Shown here one piece after another: positions 30,828 through 42,678 of a stretch of DNA of 64,000 nucleotides (positions are counted from its first letter, which is position 1; the number at the start of each line of letters is the position of its first letter). The notes beneath the pieces are model-generated. The model searched no databases. It was not told where the DNA came from and was given only the letters and a program-made list of their open reading frames with translations. A program made the translations under genes and the position numbers. Origin of the DNA: Peronospora farinosa (Eukaryota > Oomycota > Peronosporomycetes > Peronosporales > Peronosporaceae); contig CANTFK010000328.1 of NCBI GenBank assembly GCA_947646735.1, forward strand, positions 90,981 to 154,980. The letters are read 5' to 3'.

Positions 30828-32687
30828 CTACCCCATAGAAAGCTGCTGCTTTTGCTTAGTCTCGCGACTGATGGTCTGTATCAAGTAGTAAATGAATTCG
30901 GCAACACTCGGATTATGTGTCTAGAAAGCATCAAAAGTCAGAGCGTATTCATGAATACGTAAGACAGCAAGCATCTACTACACCTGCACAAAGAAAGCGT
31001 GCGCCTGGAATGGAAGTTTGCGCAGTGCACGACCGCTGAATCCTTCGGCCATTTCTGCCGCTTGCAATAACTGTATTGACAGCTCTAAGTCTCCACTGCC
31101 ATTTTCTGCTCCTGGTGGGCTTGTCATTTCGTCTACTATCCATTCTCTCATAGATCGTCTTCTCAGTATTTCTTGATACGTGAACAGAGGCTGCATGCTA
31201 GGTCGAAGAATGTTCACACGGCCAAGTTCTTCCACACAGCTTCGCAAAATTTTAAAGCGTGCATGACATGAAGGAAGTCCAATGTACCTGACAAAAAAAA
31301 CAAATTAGTGATAATTACATCTTAAACATAACCAAATTCGTGTGTATGCTCAACATACTGCTTGATGTCTGCTCTGTCAACAAACGCGACATCAATAGCT
31401 TCAGTAATGTTTGATGTCGTGAGAATCAACACATTCGAATGACGCTTCAACATATCTAACTGCGTTAGCAATGCATTGACCACTCGAATAGCATCTGACG
31501 GCTCCGATCCGCTCACTGCAGACTTTCGAGCTGCTGTCAGTGACTCCACCTCATCTACAGACACCAATATGTATCATTATAAACGCATTGGCAATCAATT
31601 TTGTCCTTGCCCATGCAAGCTCACCTATCATCACGCAAATAAATGAATCCTCGTCCTCCACCAGTTCCTGAATTTGTCGGAAAAGCTTCATGACAAGTTT
31701 TCCGCTTTCAGAAAACCACTTCAGACATCCAATTCACCACATTAGTCTTGCATACAGCATAAAAATAGGTGTAACACGTCTTACTTTGCTAAACAAGCTA
31801 TGTGCGTTAATCTCCAAAAGGATTGCGTTCGGGTATCTACACAATCAATTTCCAGTCCATATTAAACCCACACATCAAGCAAACATAGCTCCTACAATAC
31901 CAACCAACCTAGACGATAGACGGATGCTGAGTTTCTGGGCCAGAGACTTGCATAAACTCGTTTTTCCAGTGCCCGGTGGGCCATGCAACAACACCACCCG
32001 ATTCCACGATATGATATGCGGATTCACTTTCGAATCAGAAAACAGCATTGCTGTCATAGCATAGTCCAGCACATTTTTCTTCACTGAAGAATCAAAGATA
32101 AGCGAATCCCATAACCCATCAAAAGCTACAGCTGGAAGCATTGTTTGCTGACACGTTGTTACGCTCTCGTCGTCATCTGCAGTCTCCTCCGCAGGTGCTT
32201 CCTACAATACAAATAGTACTAAGTTATTATTTTTCCAATCCCATTACATAGCGTAATATCAGCTACTGTCACTTACATCACTGAGCTTAAACACGTGCAC
32301 AAATAAATGAGCATTCGAGCGTAGAACTTTCTCTTCATTAAGATCGTCACTCTTCTTGCCATCAATCTCAGTAATATCAATGCGATTCAGGTGTGCAGAA
32401 AGTTGCGAGTTCTCAGCTAATGCAACTGAACCTGCAGCATATTCCAATTTATTCAATTACGTAGTTTTTACAATATAATTCTATTGCACGAACCTTTAGT
32501 AAAGAATGCACATGTTGTACCGAGATAGTCTGCAACTGCTACTCTCACTTGCTCATAGTCAACGACACTCTCTTGTTTCATATTAACTTCGACTGCACAA
32601 GCAATTGGAATCAATTAGAAGTTGGTCATCACTAAAGACCGTCACGACAATGAACGTACCGTGAACATGACGGACCTCATCGTTCAT
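30828..32687 (-). CDS. PCH2: PCH2/TRIP13 AAA+ ATPase, nine exons
   Basis: Exons, 5' to 3' on the minus strand: 32660-32687, 32494-32592, 32277-32431, 31909-32201, 31785-31836, 31625-31718, 31359-31554, 30984-31287, 30828-30920. The eight introns are 62-75 nt, all GT...AG. The summed coding length is 1314 nt (437 residues), close to the usual ~430. Walker A GPPGTGKT is at 168-175, Walker B VMIDE at 238-242, then [44 protein letters not shown] (sensor and arginine-finger region) and [16 protein letters not shown]. This ATPase remodels HORMA-domain proteins (Mad2, meiotic HORMADs), acting in the spindle checkpoint and meiotic recombination. The N-terminal HORMA-binding region is short but present. 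Donor GTGTAG of the last intron is unusual. All catalytic motifs are intact. Confidence 0.9.
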
Positions 32688-33856
32688 CGCTCTTATGTCA
32701 AGTATAGAATATTTCTAAAATCAGTATTGCCATGCCCTACACCTTTGTGTATATGTATCCATGTCTTAAATGGCTACAGTAGTTATACCTTAGGACGTCA
32801 AGCGTCAAGAACTACCCAACGGGGTCGAATGCATAAGCATATATAATTATGTGTTGATGAAAAGCATAGTAGAGCCTATACAGCTCGATAAAAGTCGGCT
32901 GAAAATGGACTTGGCTGAATGGACGTTGGAAGAAGTGTTTTGTTGTAAAAGAGCTAATGCTTTGACTAGATTTACTCAACGGATAAGTGGCAAGACTCAT
33001 GTTTGAATCGGGCTAAACTCTAAGCTTACAATAGTTGTCAAGCTCAGGGCCAAAATAATTGCATGGGACAGACGACGAAATAACGGGCCTCCAATCTCAA
33101 AGAGCTAAGCGACATGACACGTATGTTTCGCCCGTCATCGTGCGGTGCAAGGGATGATCCAAGCCCGCTGAGCCGAGACCATTGCTGAAGAGCTAGAAAA
33201 GATTGGGAGATGAAGGAGCAAAACCAAGATGAGGGAAAACGAAAACAACCGTTTAGAAGGAGGCTCTTTTGAAACAACGGTAACAATACCCTTTATCTCG
33301 GGAGGCTTTGAATCGACCATAAGTGTTTGTGACATCGACATAACTTACAATTGCTAAGTATATGGGCAATACACGGTAATAAACAAGGTCCATATCTGCA
33401 ACAGACCCCTTTGGTCGATCTAACGACACTCCTTTTCGAGATACACGCTTTTTACCTGACGTGAATATTGGTGTTCGAGCCGCAAGTGCTCACGCAGTAA
33501 GTCTTTTGCACTCAAGAGCAACACCATGGGGTGCATCATCCTCTAATTGCTGAACGAGAGAAACGATTATCGAAATGCAAGTCAAAGCGTGTAAATCGGT
33601 GGTCTATTCAATTGCACATGGCATAGCAAGCGTCAAGTTACGAATGCAGCGCAATGAGCAGCGGAAGTGAGCCGCCGTCGGGCTGATCAGTCGTACTGTA
33701 GGGAGATTCCTTGTACTTATGATACACTAAGTTGCCACAGCGATTCGTAATCGTTCTTTAGACACTAATTTGCCGTAAACATATTGCCATCTTGATCGTC
33801 TCGTGGCGAGCGTCGTATTACGCGCGCAACTGTCCATAATTTACAAGAACATTTGT
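32688..33856. other. Intergenic, no gene recognised
   Basis: Upstream of PCH2. A minus-strand frame at 33135-33341 has one hydrophobic stretch but no other sign of being a gene. Confidence 0.45.
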
Positions 33857-34507
33857 AGTGATTTAATCTCAGTATTAGAGAAGAACAGACCGTCTATTTC
33901 AAACATTAAGGATTGGAAAGATGTCTGGAGTGCTTCTACCAGGACTTCGTCATTCTTCGCCTCGCTGGCTCAATCTGCTGGCTCGAGACGTCGGGCGTCA
34001 CGGGGGACACTCCGAAAAGGGCACGTGGAATCGGGTATCCAGCCCGAGGTGTAAACAGTGGCTCAATGATCGCAACAAGCGCCGGGCACCACACCGATCA
34101 GTCCCGATCGACCGCTGATGCACCTGGACGGGGCCGATCAATTCACGTTCTTGGCAAGTTCACTTCGTGGGACCGAGATTCGCGCTCGGCGATCGAATCG
34201 GCGGCTTGAAGGCTGACGTAGAATAGCAGGAACTATTGGGGAAAGAGGGAATGATAACCGCGGTCGTCGATCCTCTCCCCCCGGGGGTAACAGGGTTGGT
34301 GCTCCCCTTACGGTTAGCACGCTGCGCTTGCCCCCCATAGCGCACGCAGCAGAGGGAAAACCTCCCCCTCTTATCCTGGGCCTCCCGTTGGAGGGACTTC
34401 CCGCCCTGGTCGGAGGGGGGCCGGTTGACCGGCTCTTTGAAGGTCTTCGTCTCTTGGCCGTTGTTGCTCGAAGGCGCGAATTGGGAAGTGGTTTAATCTC
34501 AGTATTA
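33857..34507. mobile_element. Candidate 630-bp insertion between 21-bp direct repeats
   Basis: AGTGATTTAATCTCAGTATT (33857 on) recurs as AGTGGTTTAATCTCAGTATT (34487 on), 20 of 21 bases matching in total. The sequence between is clearly more GC-rich than its surroundings, with runs such as CCCCCCGGGGG near 34277. Long direct repeats of this sort fit a LINE-type target duplication or a small unclassified element. No poly-A tail, terminal inverted repeat or known protein motif was found. A minus-strand frame (34138-34338 and neighbours) is Arg/Pro/Ser-rich and could be an ORF1 fragment. Confidence 0.45.
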
Positions 34508-35519
34508 ATATATGATTACAACCTTTTCAGCTCAAGTTTTTTTGCCGCCTCAGTAACTCAGGACCCGTATCTCTTCTTTAAATGGTCGAATTTTTCAGGA
34601 GACAAACGAGCTTACGGGCAACGCTTACCTATAAACTATAGCCTTTTTAGCGAAAACGGAGGCGCCTGAAAGCGCATTTCCTTGCCTCCACGTTTGTAGT
34701 TTACGCAAGGCAATTGATTTGCTGCAAAAGCTTCCAGGTAGATGCTCAGAGAAAAAAACTGCCATTCTATCGCAAACACTAGTCAGTTCGTCTCGACGAG
34801 TTCCCAATTAATACAACGGCGCCAGTAATACCGTCGGAGACTTAGACACTATGTGTCGAATGGTTTACGACTCGTCTCCTTGGCAAACGTGCAATGCCAG
34901 GCAGGCAAGCTTTTTAATCACTTATTATCGTATGCACTCCATCACTCGCATCTGATATATGACAAGTAAAAAGACGAGCAATCTACTGGCACCGCAGCCC
35001 ATCAGTGAATCTTAGCTGGTAGCAGCGTATCAGGCGCAAATGGCTCATAGACCTTCGTAAAACCGCTTCATTCAACTTCACGGCAGACAAGTCAAGCAGA
35101 AAAGTCGGTGGCTGGTGCCAACTGCCCTTACTGATATCACCACCGAACCTTACTTCAAATCCTCGCTAAAATGACCAATCGTAGTCTTACCCTTGCAAAG
35201 TCGCTATTATTGTACACGGGGCTTGTGAGATTCGGAACCAAGAAGGGTGCGTGAGTGAAACACTGCGTTGTGAGTGCCAGAAAGCAAAAAGAGCGAGGGG
35301 AAGGAAGAGCGAGCGAGCGAACGAGCGAGCAAGCGTCAGTACAATATCTATATTTACTCGTTGTTTAAACCGACGCGACACTTTTTGTGATAGTGTCTCT
35401 TCGTGTCACTACTTCCCATACGACCATCACTCTTGCTTTCCGCACTGTGACGAGTCGACAGAAAAGAGAAACGACTTGTCCGCACTCTACATACAAACGT
35501 TAAGTCAAGTGCATGTACC
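34508..35519. other. Intergenic and promoter region of the PH/AGC kinase gene
   Basis: No coding sequence recognised. A GAGC/GAAC-rich simple stretch lies at about 35283-35335, shortly before the kinase ATG. Confidence 0.45.
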
Positions 35520-38066
35520 ATGGCGCACATGTTAGAAGCACGTATGATGTCGCGCAACCCATCAGCTTCAAGTCTTACAGCAGCAGCACGAAGTGCCAGT
35601 CGTCGTAAGTCGTCCATGAGTGGGCCGTCTTCGAATGGAAGCACCGTGTCCAGTACGCCACGTAGTCGACGGCCGTCTCTGTCACGCGATATGTCCAATA
35701 ACAGCGTTTCCAATGCCATTGCAAGCTTTGACATGGCAACACCAAAAAATGGCAGCAGACGAGGCAAGTCACAACCCAAGGGTGACACTTTGTCTACCCC
35801 CAACCTCATTGACCTCAAGACCATTACGGCCGAAGAGATTGAATGGGAAGGATATTTGTATAAACAACGTAAGATTGTCAAGAGCTGGACACCACGTTAC
35901 ATTACGTTACAAAATGGTACTGTCTCAGTTTACAAGTCCAAGAATCATGCATTAGCCAAAGTCCAATATCGTGGTCGATGGGTGATTAAACAAATTGTAA
36001 GCTCTTTACCAACTGCAGGTTTTGGAGGCTCGAAATTGAAACCAGAAGAATTGGGATTTCGATTTCTAGCGACGAATGGAAATTTGATCGATTTTATTGC
36101 TGCGTCGGCGGTAGAGAAAGCCATGTGGATGCATGTAATGCAATTAAGTTTACAAAATACGACGGTGAAAGAACCATCGCCAGTGCATCAAGAACGACTA
36201 CGTGGGGATATGTCTCCTTCGCCTACAACTCGTTCAGCAGACGATGTCGTGTCGCGGGAATCATCGATTACGATGCATCTTGCTGAAAAGTTTTTAGCTG
36301 ATTTGGTGCATCTGATGACGGGAACATCGGCTGAGAATGTTATTGATCTCTTGCCGTTATTCTTGCGGCAATTGAGTAAAGATGTCGAGCTATTGTTTGA
36401 TCTTGAGACGTGTGAAACGACGCAGCCATCGTGTGTCTTCAAAGGCATTTACCATGGACGTGAAGGATTTGTCCACTTTGCTTCGTTGTATGTGAGTAAA
36501 TACTCACTCGCAACGAATGTGGACGAGAAAGCTGCTCACAGAGCGGACGATGATGATCACCATGCATTTGCGTACTCAGGTTATCGTCTTATCAATACGG
36601 TATCTGGATCAACGACTGAAGGGAAATTTGGACTACAGATCACATTTACGCCGGCGCGACGGATCTCTCGCGTGGTTCTTTCGTTCCGTCAACGTAGTTC
36701 GTCTCGGCCAAGAGCTCGTCGAGTTACAACGAACCCGATGGCAATTGCAGAACATCCAGCGTGCTTTCATCAGTACTGTCTCACGAAACGCTCGCTGGCT
36801 TTATCGTTTTCGGACTTTAATGTGGTTGGCGTATTGGGACAAGGTGGCTTTGGTACTGTTGTGCTTGTGCAGCGTCACCTTAATCCGGATGAATACTTTG
36901 CCATCAAGATTATTGACAAACAGTCTGGAGCTGAAAGTGCGCTAAAGGAACGACGCATATTGTCGGGTGTCCGTCATCCGTTCTTGACGTGTTTGCGCTT
37001 TGCTTTCCAGACGCAAACAAAATTGTATCTTGGCATGGATTACTACAAGGGAGGAAATCTGTATTTGCATATGCATTCCTCCAAAATGGACCCGAACTTG
37101 TCGACAAGTAGTGGTCGACGCTTCCCGGTGGAGCGCGCTCGCTTCTACGCTGCTCAACTTGCGATTGCGCTTTCGTACTTGCACGCGCATGGCATTATCT
37201 ACCGTGATCTGAAACCGGACAATATCATGCTCGACAAGACGGGTAACATTCGTCTCGTGGATTTCGGTATCTCAAAGCAGCTACGCCTCGAAGGAGAACC
37301 AGGGAGTCACAGCTACTCTCAGGCAGGAACGCTGGCTGGATCGCCTGCGTACATAGCTCCTGAACAGTTGCTTTCTCAGAAGCCGCAATATGGTATGGAA
37401 GCAGATTGGTGGAGCTATGGTGTGCTATTGTACGAAATGCTGACAGGCAGCACTCCGTTTTTCGACGCAAACATTTCGCAAATGTACAAGAAAATTCAGA
37501 CTGCTGATGTCAAGTACGAAAGATATCCACCGATCGATGACGATGCTATTGATTTGCTACAGAAGCTGTTGGTTCGTAATCCTGCGGATCGCGTTGATAT
37601 ACATGGTGTGCGTTCACACCCGTTCTTTGCATCGATCAATTGGGAACAGTTGGAGTTGAAGGAAGTCGAACCGCCTTTTATCCCGCCGACTGAAGAGTTG
37701 ATGCAGAATGTGCATGAACACTTTCGCAATATGAATGTAAACGAAACGATTGGCGACGCCCCTAAGGCTATAAACGGAAAGAAGGCGTCTACCGTCGCGA
37801 ACGCCAACGATGAGTCGCACTTTGATGAGTTTAGCTTTGCGTACGACAAGACCCGCGATACGTTCGACGATCTGTCCATGGCAGACGAAGGATGGTTAAT
37901 GCGACAGCTACAAGAAGGCGCAGCAATGCGCGGGCGATTGAATGCCAGTGATACCGACCCCGTTCCGGATGACATGGGCAGCGAATACGAAATCGCACAT
38001 CCGATAATGAACGGTCAGGACAGCAGTGAAAGCGACGAGGCGGAGATTGAAGCTACTAGCATTTGA
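35520..38066 (+). CDS. PH domain / NTF2-like / AGC protein kinase
   Basis: 848 residues, single exon, ATG in a good context (ACCATGG). A Ser/Arg-rich disordered N-terminus (1-100) comes first. A PH domain is at about 108-210 (WEGYLYKQRKIVKSWTPRY, end helix VEKAMWMHVMQL). A middle region of about 255-395 has the layout of an NTF2/SnoaL-like fold (FKGIYHGREGFVHF), a softer call. The AGC kinase is at about 433-703: GQGGFGTVV, FAIKIIDK lysine at 463, YRDLKPDN with Asp 563, VDFGISK at 580-586, GSPAYIAPE. The C-tail has PPFIPP and FDEFSFAY, like the turn and hydrophobic motifs of Akt/PKC-type kinases. The PH domain suggests phosphoinositide recruitment. All catalytic residues are intact. Convergent with the pocket-protein gene. 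Confidence 0.9.
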   Translation: MAHMLEARMMSRNPSASSLTAAARSASRRKSSMSGPSSNGSTVSSTPRSRRPSLSRDMSNNSVSNAIASFDMATPKNGSRRGKSQPKGDTLSTPNLIDLKTITAEEIEWEGYLYKQRKIVKSWTPRYITLQNGTVSVYKSKNHALAKVQYRGRWVIKQIVSSLPTAGFGGSKLKPEELGFRFLATNGNLIDFIAASAVEKAMWMHVMQLSLQNTTVKEPSPVHQERLRGDMSPSPTTRSADDVVSRESSITMHLAEKFLADLVHLMTGTSAENVIDLLPLFLRQLSKDVELLFDLETCETTQPSCVFKGIYHGREGFVHFASLYVSKYSLATNVDEKAAHRADDDDHHAFAYSGYRLINTVSGSTTEGKFGLQITFTPARRISRVVLSFRQRSSSRPRARRVTTNPMAIAEHPACFHQYCLTKRSLALSFSDFNVVGVLGQGGFGTVVLVQRHLNPDEYFAIKIIDKQSGAESALKERRILSGVRHPFLTCLRFAFQTQTKLYLGMDYYKGGNLYLHMHSSKMDPNLSTSSGRRFPVERARFYAAQLAIALSYLHAHGIIYRDLKPDNIMLDKTGNIRLVDFGISKQLRLEGEPGSHSYSQAGTLAGSPAYIAPEQLLSQKPQYGMEADWWSYGVLLYEMLTGSTPFFDANISQMYKKIQTADVKYERYPPIDDDAIDLLQKLLVRNPADRVDIHGVRSHPFFASINWEQLELKEVEPPFIPPTEELMQNVHEHFRNMNVNETIGDAPKAINGKKASTVANANDESHFDEFSFAYDKTRDTFDDLSMADEGWLMRQLQEGAAMRGRLNASDTDPVPDDMGSEYEIAHPIMNGQDSSESDEAEIEATSI

Positions 38067-38388
38067 GCGTGGCGTGATCGCTCCAAGCAGCTTGGGGAAC
38101 ATACATGTAATAATCACGGTGCTGGAACAATATTGCGTGAACAAGTTGAGCAGTCCGGCACCACAGAGAAGCGGCAAAGGGTTACAGAAGCACACTAGAT
38201 AACGAAAATATTTGTCCCAAATCAACAACGCGTAACGAGTTGCTGCGAGAAATTGGTGAGTCTTTGGTCGATACTCGATTACGAGGGCTAAGCTACAAAC
38301 AAAAGAAATGAAAGTGTTTTGTGAGTATATTGCAGGCATATTATTATGCACATTCTACAGAGGATACAACTACATTAGGAAACTGCTA
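38067..38388. other. Shared 3' region of two convergent genes
   Basis: 322 bp between the stops of the PH/AGC kinase and the pocket protein. No coding sequence recognised. Confidence 0.5.
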
Positions 38389-41300
38389 TTACGACACTGT
38401 CTTGTGTCTCTTACGAACTGGAGTGACATCTGAACTGGTGCTCGTGTCTTCTGGTTCATTATCGCTATCCATTACAAGGTTCGGCGCACGGGTCCGCCGC
38501 AGGTTAGCAGGTGCTGTGTTCACTGCACGGTTGATCAAAGCTAGGTCCTGGAAATGAATAAGCAAAAACAAGCGTTGTAAACACCAATTGAACATTGAAA
38601 AGAAAAAGGTGAGGACATACCCGTGCAGGACTCTCGCCAATCGCGTAAAGAGCGTGGGAGCGCGGCGTCAACTGCGAGCGCCGATCCAAGCGTACTTGTT
38701 GCAACGGAGACATGAACACGTTCGTGGACTTGACGCGCTTTGGTGATGTTTGATTCATTGATACAGGCAGTGTTTGCACTTCAGCCGAGGTGAACATCTG
38801 CAGTGCTGAAACAGCCGGTGACGACACAAAAGGCGATGATCGCGCGCCATGACGAATGGGACGAGGTGGTGTGCTGAGAAGTACGCTACTTCTGTCACTG
38901 ATTGGGTTGGAAGAGTTACTATGCCCTTGAAAAATTTTCTGAACGGCTTCTGACGCTGCTTGGGCAATACTTTCAGCATCAGAAGTAGACGCCGCTAAGC
39001 CCATTGCACCGTTGCTAGATGTAAACCCTGGCGTGAGCACCTGGAGGGTCCCTGACGCCTCAGCAACAACAGCATCCGCCGCAGCCATTTGCGACTCTTG
39101 GTACTGAAATTGCAGAATAAAGACCTTCATCGGCGTGATGTAGCACCGATTGTAGAACTTGATAATATCACCACGCGAATTCTCGTTCTCTAGTATGATG
39201 CCGTGCGTCACACCTTCCGTGCTTGCACTTGTGCCAGTTGGAATTCGCTGATTAAGCTGTTTGTAGCACGCCAACAAGCGCTTGAAGGACATGGTCGCCG
39301 CCGCCTTCGAAACAGTAGGGCCCCGTGACACTTTGCACACAGCATAAATATTGCACAACACTATCAGGTCCAGGTGACGGTCTCTCAGGAGGCACTGGTG
39401 CGACACGATGCACTCCTTCACAGCAGTCCAGATTTGGTTTTGATCCGTCGAATCCAAGCCCAATATATTGCCGAGTTGGTAAACCCTGGAAGCTGCGCGT
39501 GAAAGCACCATTCGGTAAAAGAGGCGAAGCACAGGCGCATGACTAACTGCACCGATGGTAGAAGTACTAACTTGCCCGTTTAAACGATCCGTCAAGCTCA
39601 CAGGTGCAGGACCAGAGGCGGAATGATGTCGAGCTCCAGAAAGAAGCTGATACAGCGCGGAGTCTGATTTCCACACGAGAGAGTCTAGAATTCGGTTTTT
39701 TACATCGCCCATGTGCTTCTTCAAGGCAGAAGGGAGATTCGGTGCGTACTTGACGAAGCTTTCGCTTGTAGTGACAAAATGAAAAGCATTCACGTGCAAA
39801 TGCTGGAGCAGGAACGGGTACGAAATTGTGATGAGCGAGTGCGCTTTGAGCACCACCTCAGCGCTACATGCAAATAGCGCTGCGAGAAACACTTTGTTGT
39901 TTAGCAGCTTGGAGAAGTCTTTGTTGCGTAGTCGCTTGCGCTCTGACATCAGCAATGGCTCTAGCACTCGATAAAAGAGAACAACAGTCAAATTTTTCGT
40001 CCGTTTGAGACTGTCATCCACGCCAGATGAGAAAGATGCGTTCTGTGAATTACCACTTTCATTTGCATCGTCATCGTGGTCATCATCGATGGCCATCGCC
40101 GTTGTTGAGCGCATGCTCCCTAACGTAACTCGGCCTGTATTTCGAGCTGCAAGCAGTAACTCAGATTGTTCGTGCAAAACGTGCGTGATGCGCTCTGTTG
40201 GGTCCATTGCACAGTCGGAGAAGAATTGACGCAGCTGTAGCGTTACGGGCGTCAACATTGTGCTTGACAAAGTTTCACGCACCCAGTTGTTTGTCTCTAC
40301 TGCCGAAGTGACTGGCGTACGCATAAAGTTAGGCGATGGGCGAGGACTTGCACCTGCCGGAAAGAACCGCATTTCTCCGGGTGAACCTTGCCATTGCCAC
40401 GAATGCATCAACGGCGAGTTTTTTCCTCGACCATGTTGTTGGCGATGTCGAGGTGGTGTCATCATTTCTCTCGTTACTGGAGTAGAACTACTGTCTCGTC
40501 GCCGAGCCATTATATTGCGTCGCACAGGGGATGACATGATATGTGTAGTACTTCGGCTAGTTTTCAACGTGCCACTCGACGTTGTATTCGAATTGGAGTC
40601 ACCAGTCTCATTATCTGTTCGTACAGCTAGATTTGGTCCCATAATAACACGTCGAACGTGAGCATTTAGATAAAAACGCTCATCCAGCTTGCCACAGCCA
40701 TCAAGATAGTCTTCCTTGTATTTCTCCGACAACAGTGCCACGTTTGCTTCAAGCACAGCGTCAGCAAAAAGTGTCCTACTCAACATCGTATGTTCCCCTG
40801 GTTCCTTCTGCAAAACACCCTCCTCTCTCAATTGTTGAAGTACAAGTTTCAAATGTTCAGAAGCACGTAAGACGTCCATCGGATCAACTTTCGGTGCTGC
40901 ACACAGAGCTTCCAATATCTGTGCACTCTTTTTCTCGCTCGTTTCAGGTATAACCGGTGTCACTTTTTCATTTCCTAAAGCTCCCATTGCACTCAACGCT
41001 GCAGCCACCTCTGCCTCTACTGTCACATGTGACACTTGAGAATTGACAATGACCAAATGCAGCGTTGCTAGCAGTAAATGGTAAAGTTGTCCTAGTCCGG
41101 CATAATGATCCCCTAATCTTTGTTTTGCCAGTAGAAACAATAACCAGCCTCCTTCAAATAATGTGTGATGACGTGTACGTCTCTTGAGATCCTTATTTTG
41201 TTCTTGATTAGCTACGAAATGTTCCGGTTCCGGATCAATCGATAATTGGGATTGATTACTTGTCTCCAAGGTCGAAAAAGACTCTTGAATGACACAATAT

Positions 41301-41740
41301 TTCTCAAATAATAGAGTAGCAATTGTAAATTCTTCTTTAAGTAACGTCGTAGCTGTTAAGAGGTCTGGATCCAGTAGTAAACGGTTAAAAAGACTTGTAA
41401 AATAAAGTAGAAACTCCTGCAATCCGACACCTGCCTCAGCTAATAATTGGACCAAATGCCATTGCAATATCATCTCGTTATTTCTCCCATCTTGTTCCTT
41501 TTCCTGATGAATTTCTTGTGTCATTCCGGTGGCTACAACTGCCACTAAAGCCCAAATTTTATCCGGTTCATTCTCTTCACTACGTGCATTGCTCTCATTT
41601 GTATTAATGCATGGAGCTGATGGAAGAATTTGATTATATAAATTCTGGGAGTGATGTAATAATTTTGCATCGTTGCGGATATGTGCGAACGCCCCCGACG
41701 TCGACGTCGACGTGAAGAATCGAGAAAGCGTTCCCGCCAT
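38389..41740 (-). CDS. Retinoblastoma-type pocket protein, two exons
   Basis: Exon 1 is 38621-41740, the intron is 38548-38620 (73 nt, GTATGT...TTTCCAG, phase 0), and exon 2 is 38389-38547; 1092 residues. Without splicing, the frame ends in an unlikely hydrophobic tail. With it, SPAR joins DLALINRAVN and ends in a basic HK-rich tail. The N-terminal RB domain covers about 30-330. A disordered linker (about 380-500) carries many SP/TP sites (for example TPVTRE, SPGEM, ASPRPSPNF), plausible CDK targets. Pocket A is about 513-700 (NNKVFLAALFACSAEVVLKA) and pocket B about 731-850 (VLRLFYRMVLSRAASRVYQL, DLIVLCNIYAVCKV). It should repress E2F-type transcription and gate entry into S phase. It is larger than many fungal/protist homologues. 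Confidence 0.88.
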
Positions 41741-41889
41741 TTTCAAAGACTTGGAAATGGATTTCTAACGAATTGAGACTTTTCATTCCGGACGAAAAGA
41801 GTTTAGAAAACAAAATTGGTCATACCATTTTGAAATGGGGTTTTATAAGTTCTTAGGGTATGCTAAAGGAGGACAGACACTTGAGCAAC

Positions 41890-42678
41890 TTATCTTGAGT
41901 TTCCAAGTTGCTGAATAAACGATCGTCGCTCGGCGAGGTAGAATTGCAAATCTTCATTAAGTCGTTGTGTCTTGGTCGACGAATCGTTATCGGTGAGAGT
42001 AGAGATGGCCTCTTCAACATTTTGGATCTGCTGCCGGATATGATACAGCAAGTTAAGCGCATCAATACGGTCTTTCAATGACATTCCCACATAGATCGCA
42101 GACGGCTCTGATTGAATTGGTGTCGTTGAAATACCGGACGTTAGGTTTGTTAGTGGTGACCGTGGTAGATCCGACCTGGTTGTACTTACTGGTTGTAGAA
42201 ACGTATTGATAGGGCTAGAACTATTGACCACAGCAGCAGCAGGGACCGGCTTAACCGTTGTTACCCGTTGGCGCTTGTGGTTATTCGACAGTGGATTCGA
42301 TGCAGATACCAAGTGTTCCTCATGGTTTTCATTGTCTGTGTTTTCTGACAGACCTTTTGTCGTCTTATTGCCACTGATTTTGACTGATTTGTAACGTGTT
42401 GGAACTTCACCGTTTAGTTTTTTCTGAGCAATGAGCTCCAACATTAAATTTTTGGGTCGGTTTTTGTAGTAGCGTACACCGAGGTACGAACAGACTTTAC
42501 GAAGTTCTCGATAAGTAATTTTCGAGGTATCTCGACCTTGAATGGCACTAGCATAGCTTACAGTTTGTGCCCCTCCATTCTCAAGCTGCTCGCGTTGAAG
42601 AATTTCCACGTCGTCTAACGATAGAGTCTCAGTAAACGACCACTCTGACGCGAACTCATCTCCTGTTGATCTCCCCAT
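41890..42678 (-). CDS. Unknown protein with SAP-like segment and C-terminal coiled coil
   Basis: 262 residues from ATG 42678 (MGRSTGDEF...). The open frame extends 44 codons upstream but with no better start. Residues about 55-85 (ITYRELRKVCSYLGVRYYKN) resemble a SAP/LEM-type helix-turn-helix. A Ser/Thr/Pro-rich middle includes a basic HKRQR. The C-terminus (about 205-262: MSLKDRIDALNLLYHIRQQI) is a coiled coil. Upstream of the pocket-protein gene on the same strand, 149 bp apart. A DNA- or chromatin-associated role is only a guess from the SAP-like part. Confidence 0.65.
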   Translation of the reverse strand: MGRSTGDEFASEWSFTETLSLDDVEILQREQLENGGAQTVSYASAIQGRDTSKITYRELRKVCSYLGVRYYKNRPKNLMLELIAQKKLNGEVPTRYKSVKISGNKTTKGLSENTDNENHEEHLVSASNPLSNNHKRQRVTTVKPVPAAAVVNSSSPINTFLQPVSTTRSDLPRSPLTNLTSGISTTPIQSEPSAIYVGMSLKDRIDALNLLYHIRQQIQNVEEAISTLTDNDSSTKTQRLNEDLQFYLAERRSFIQQLGNSR

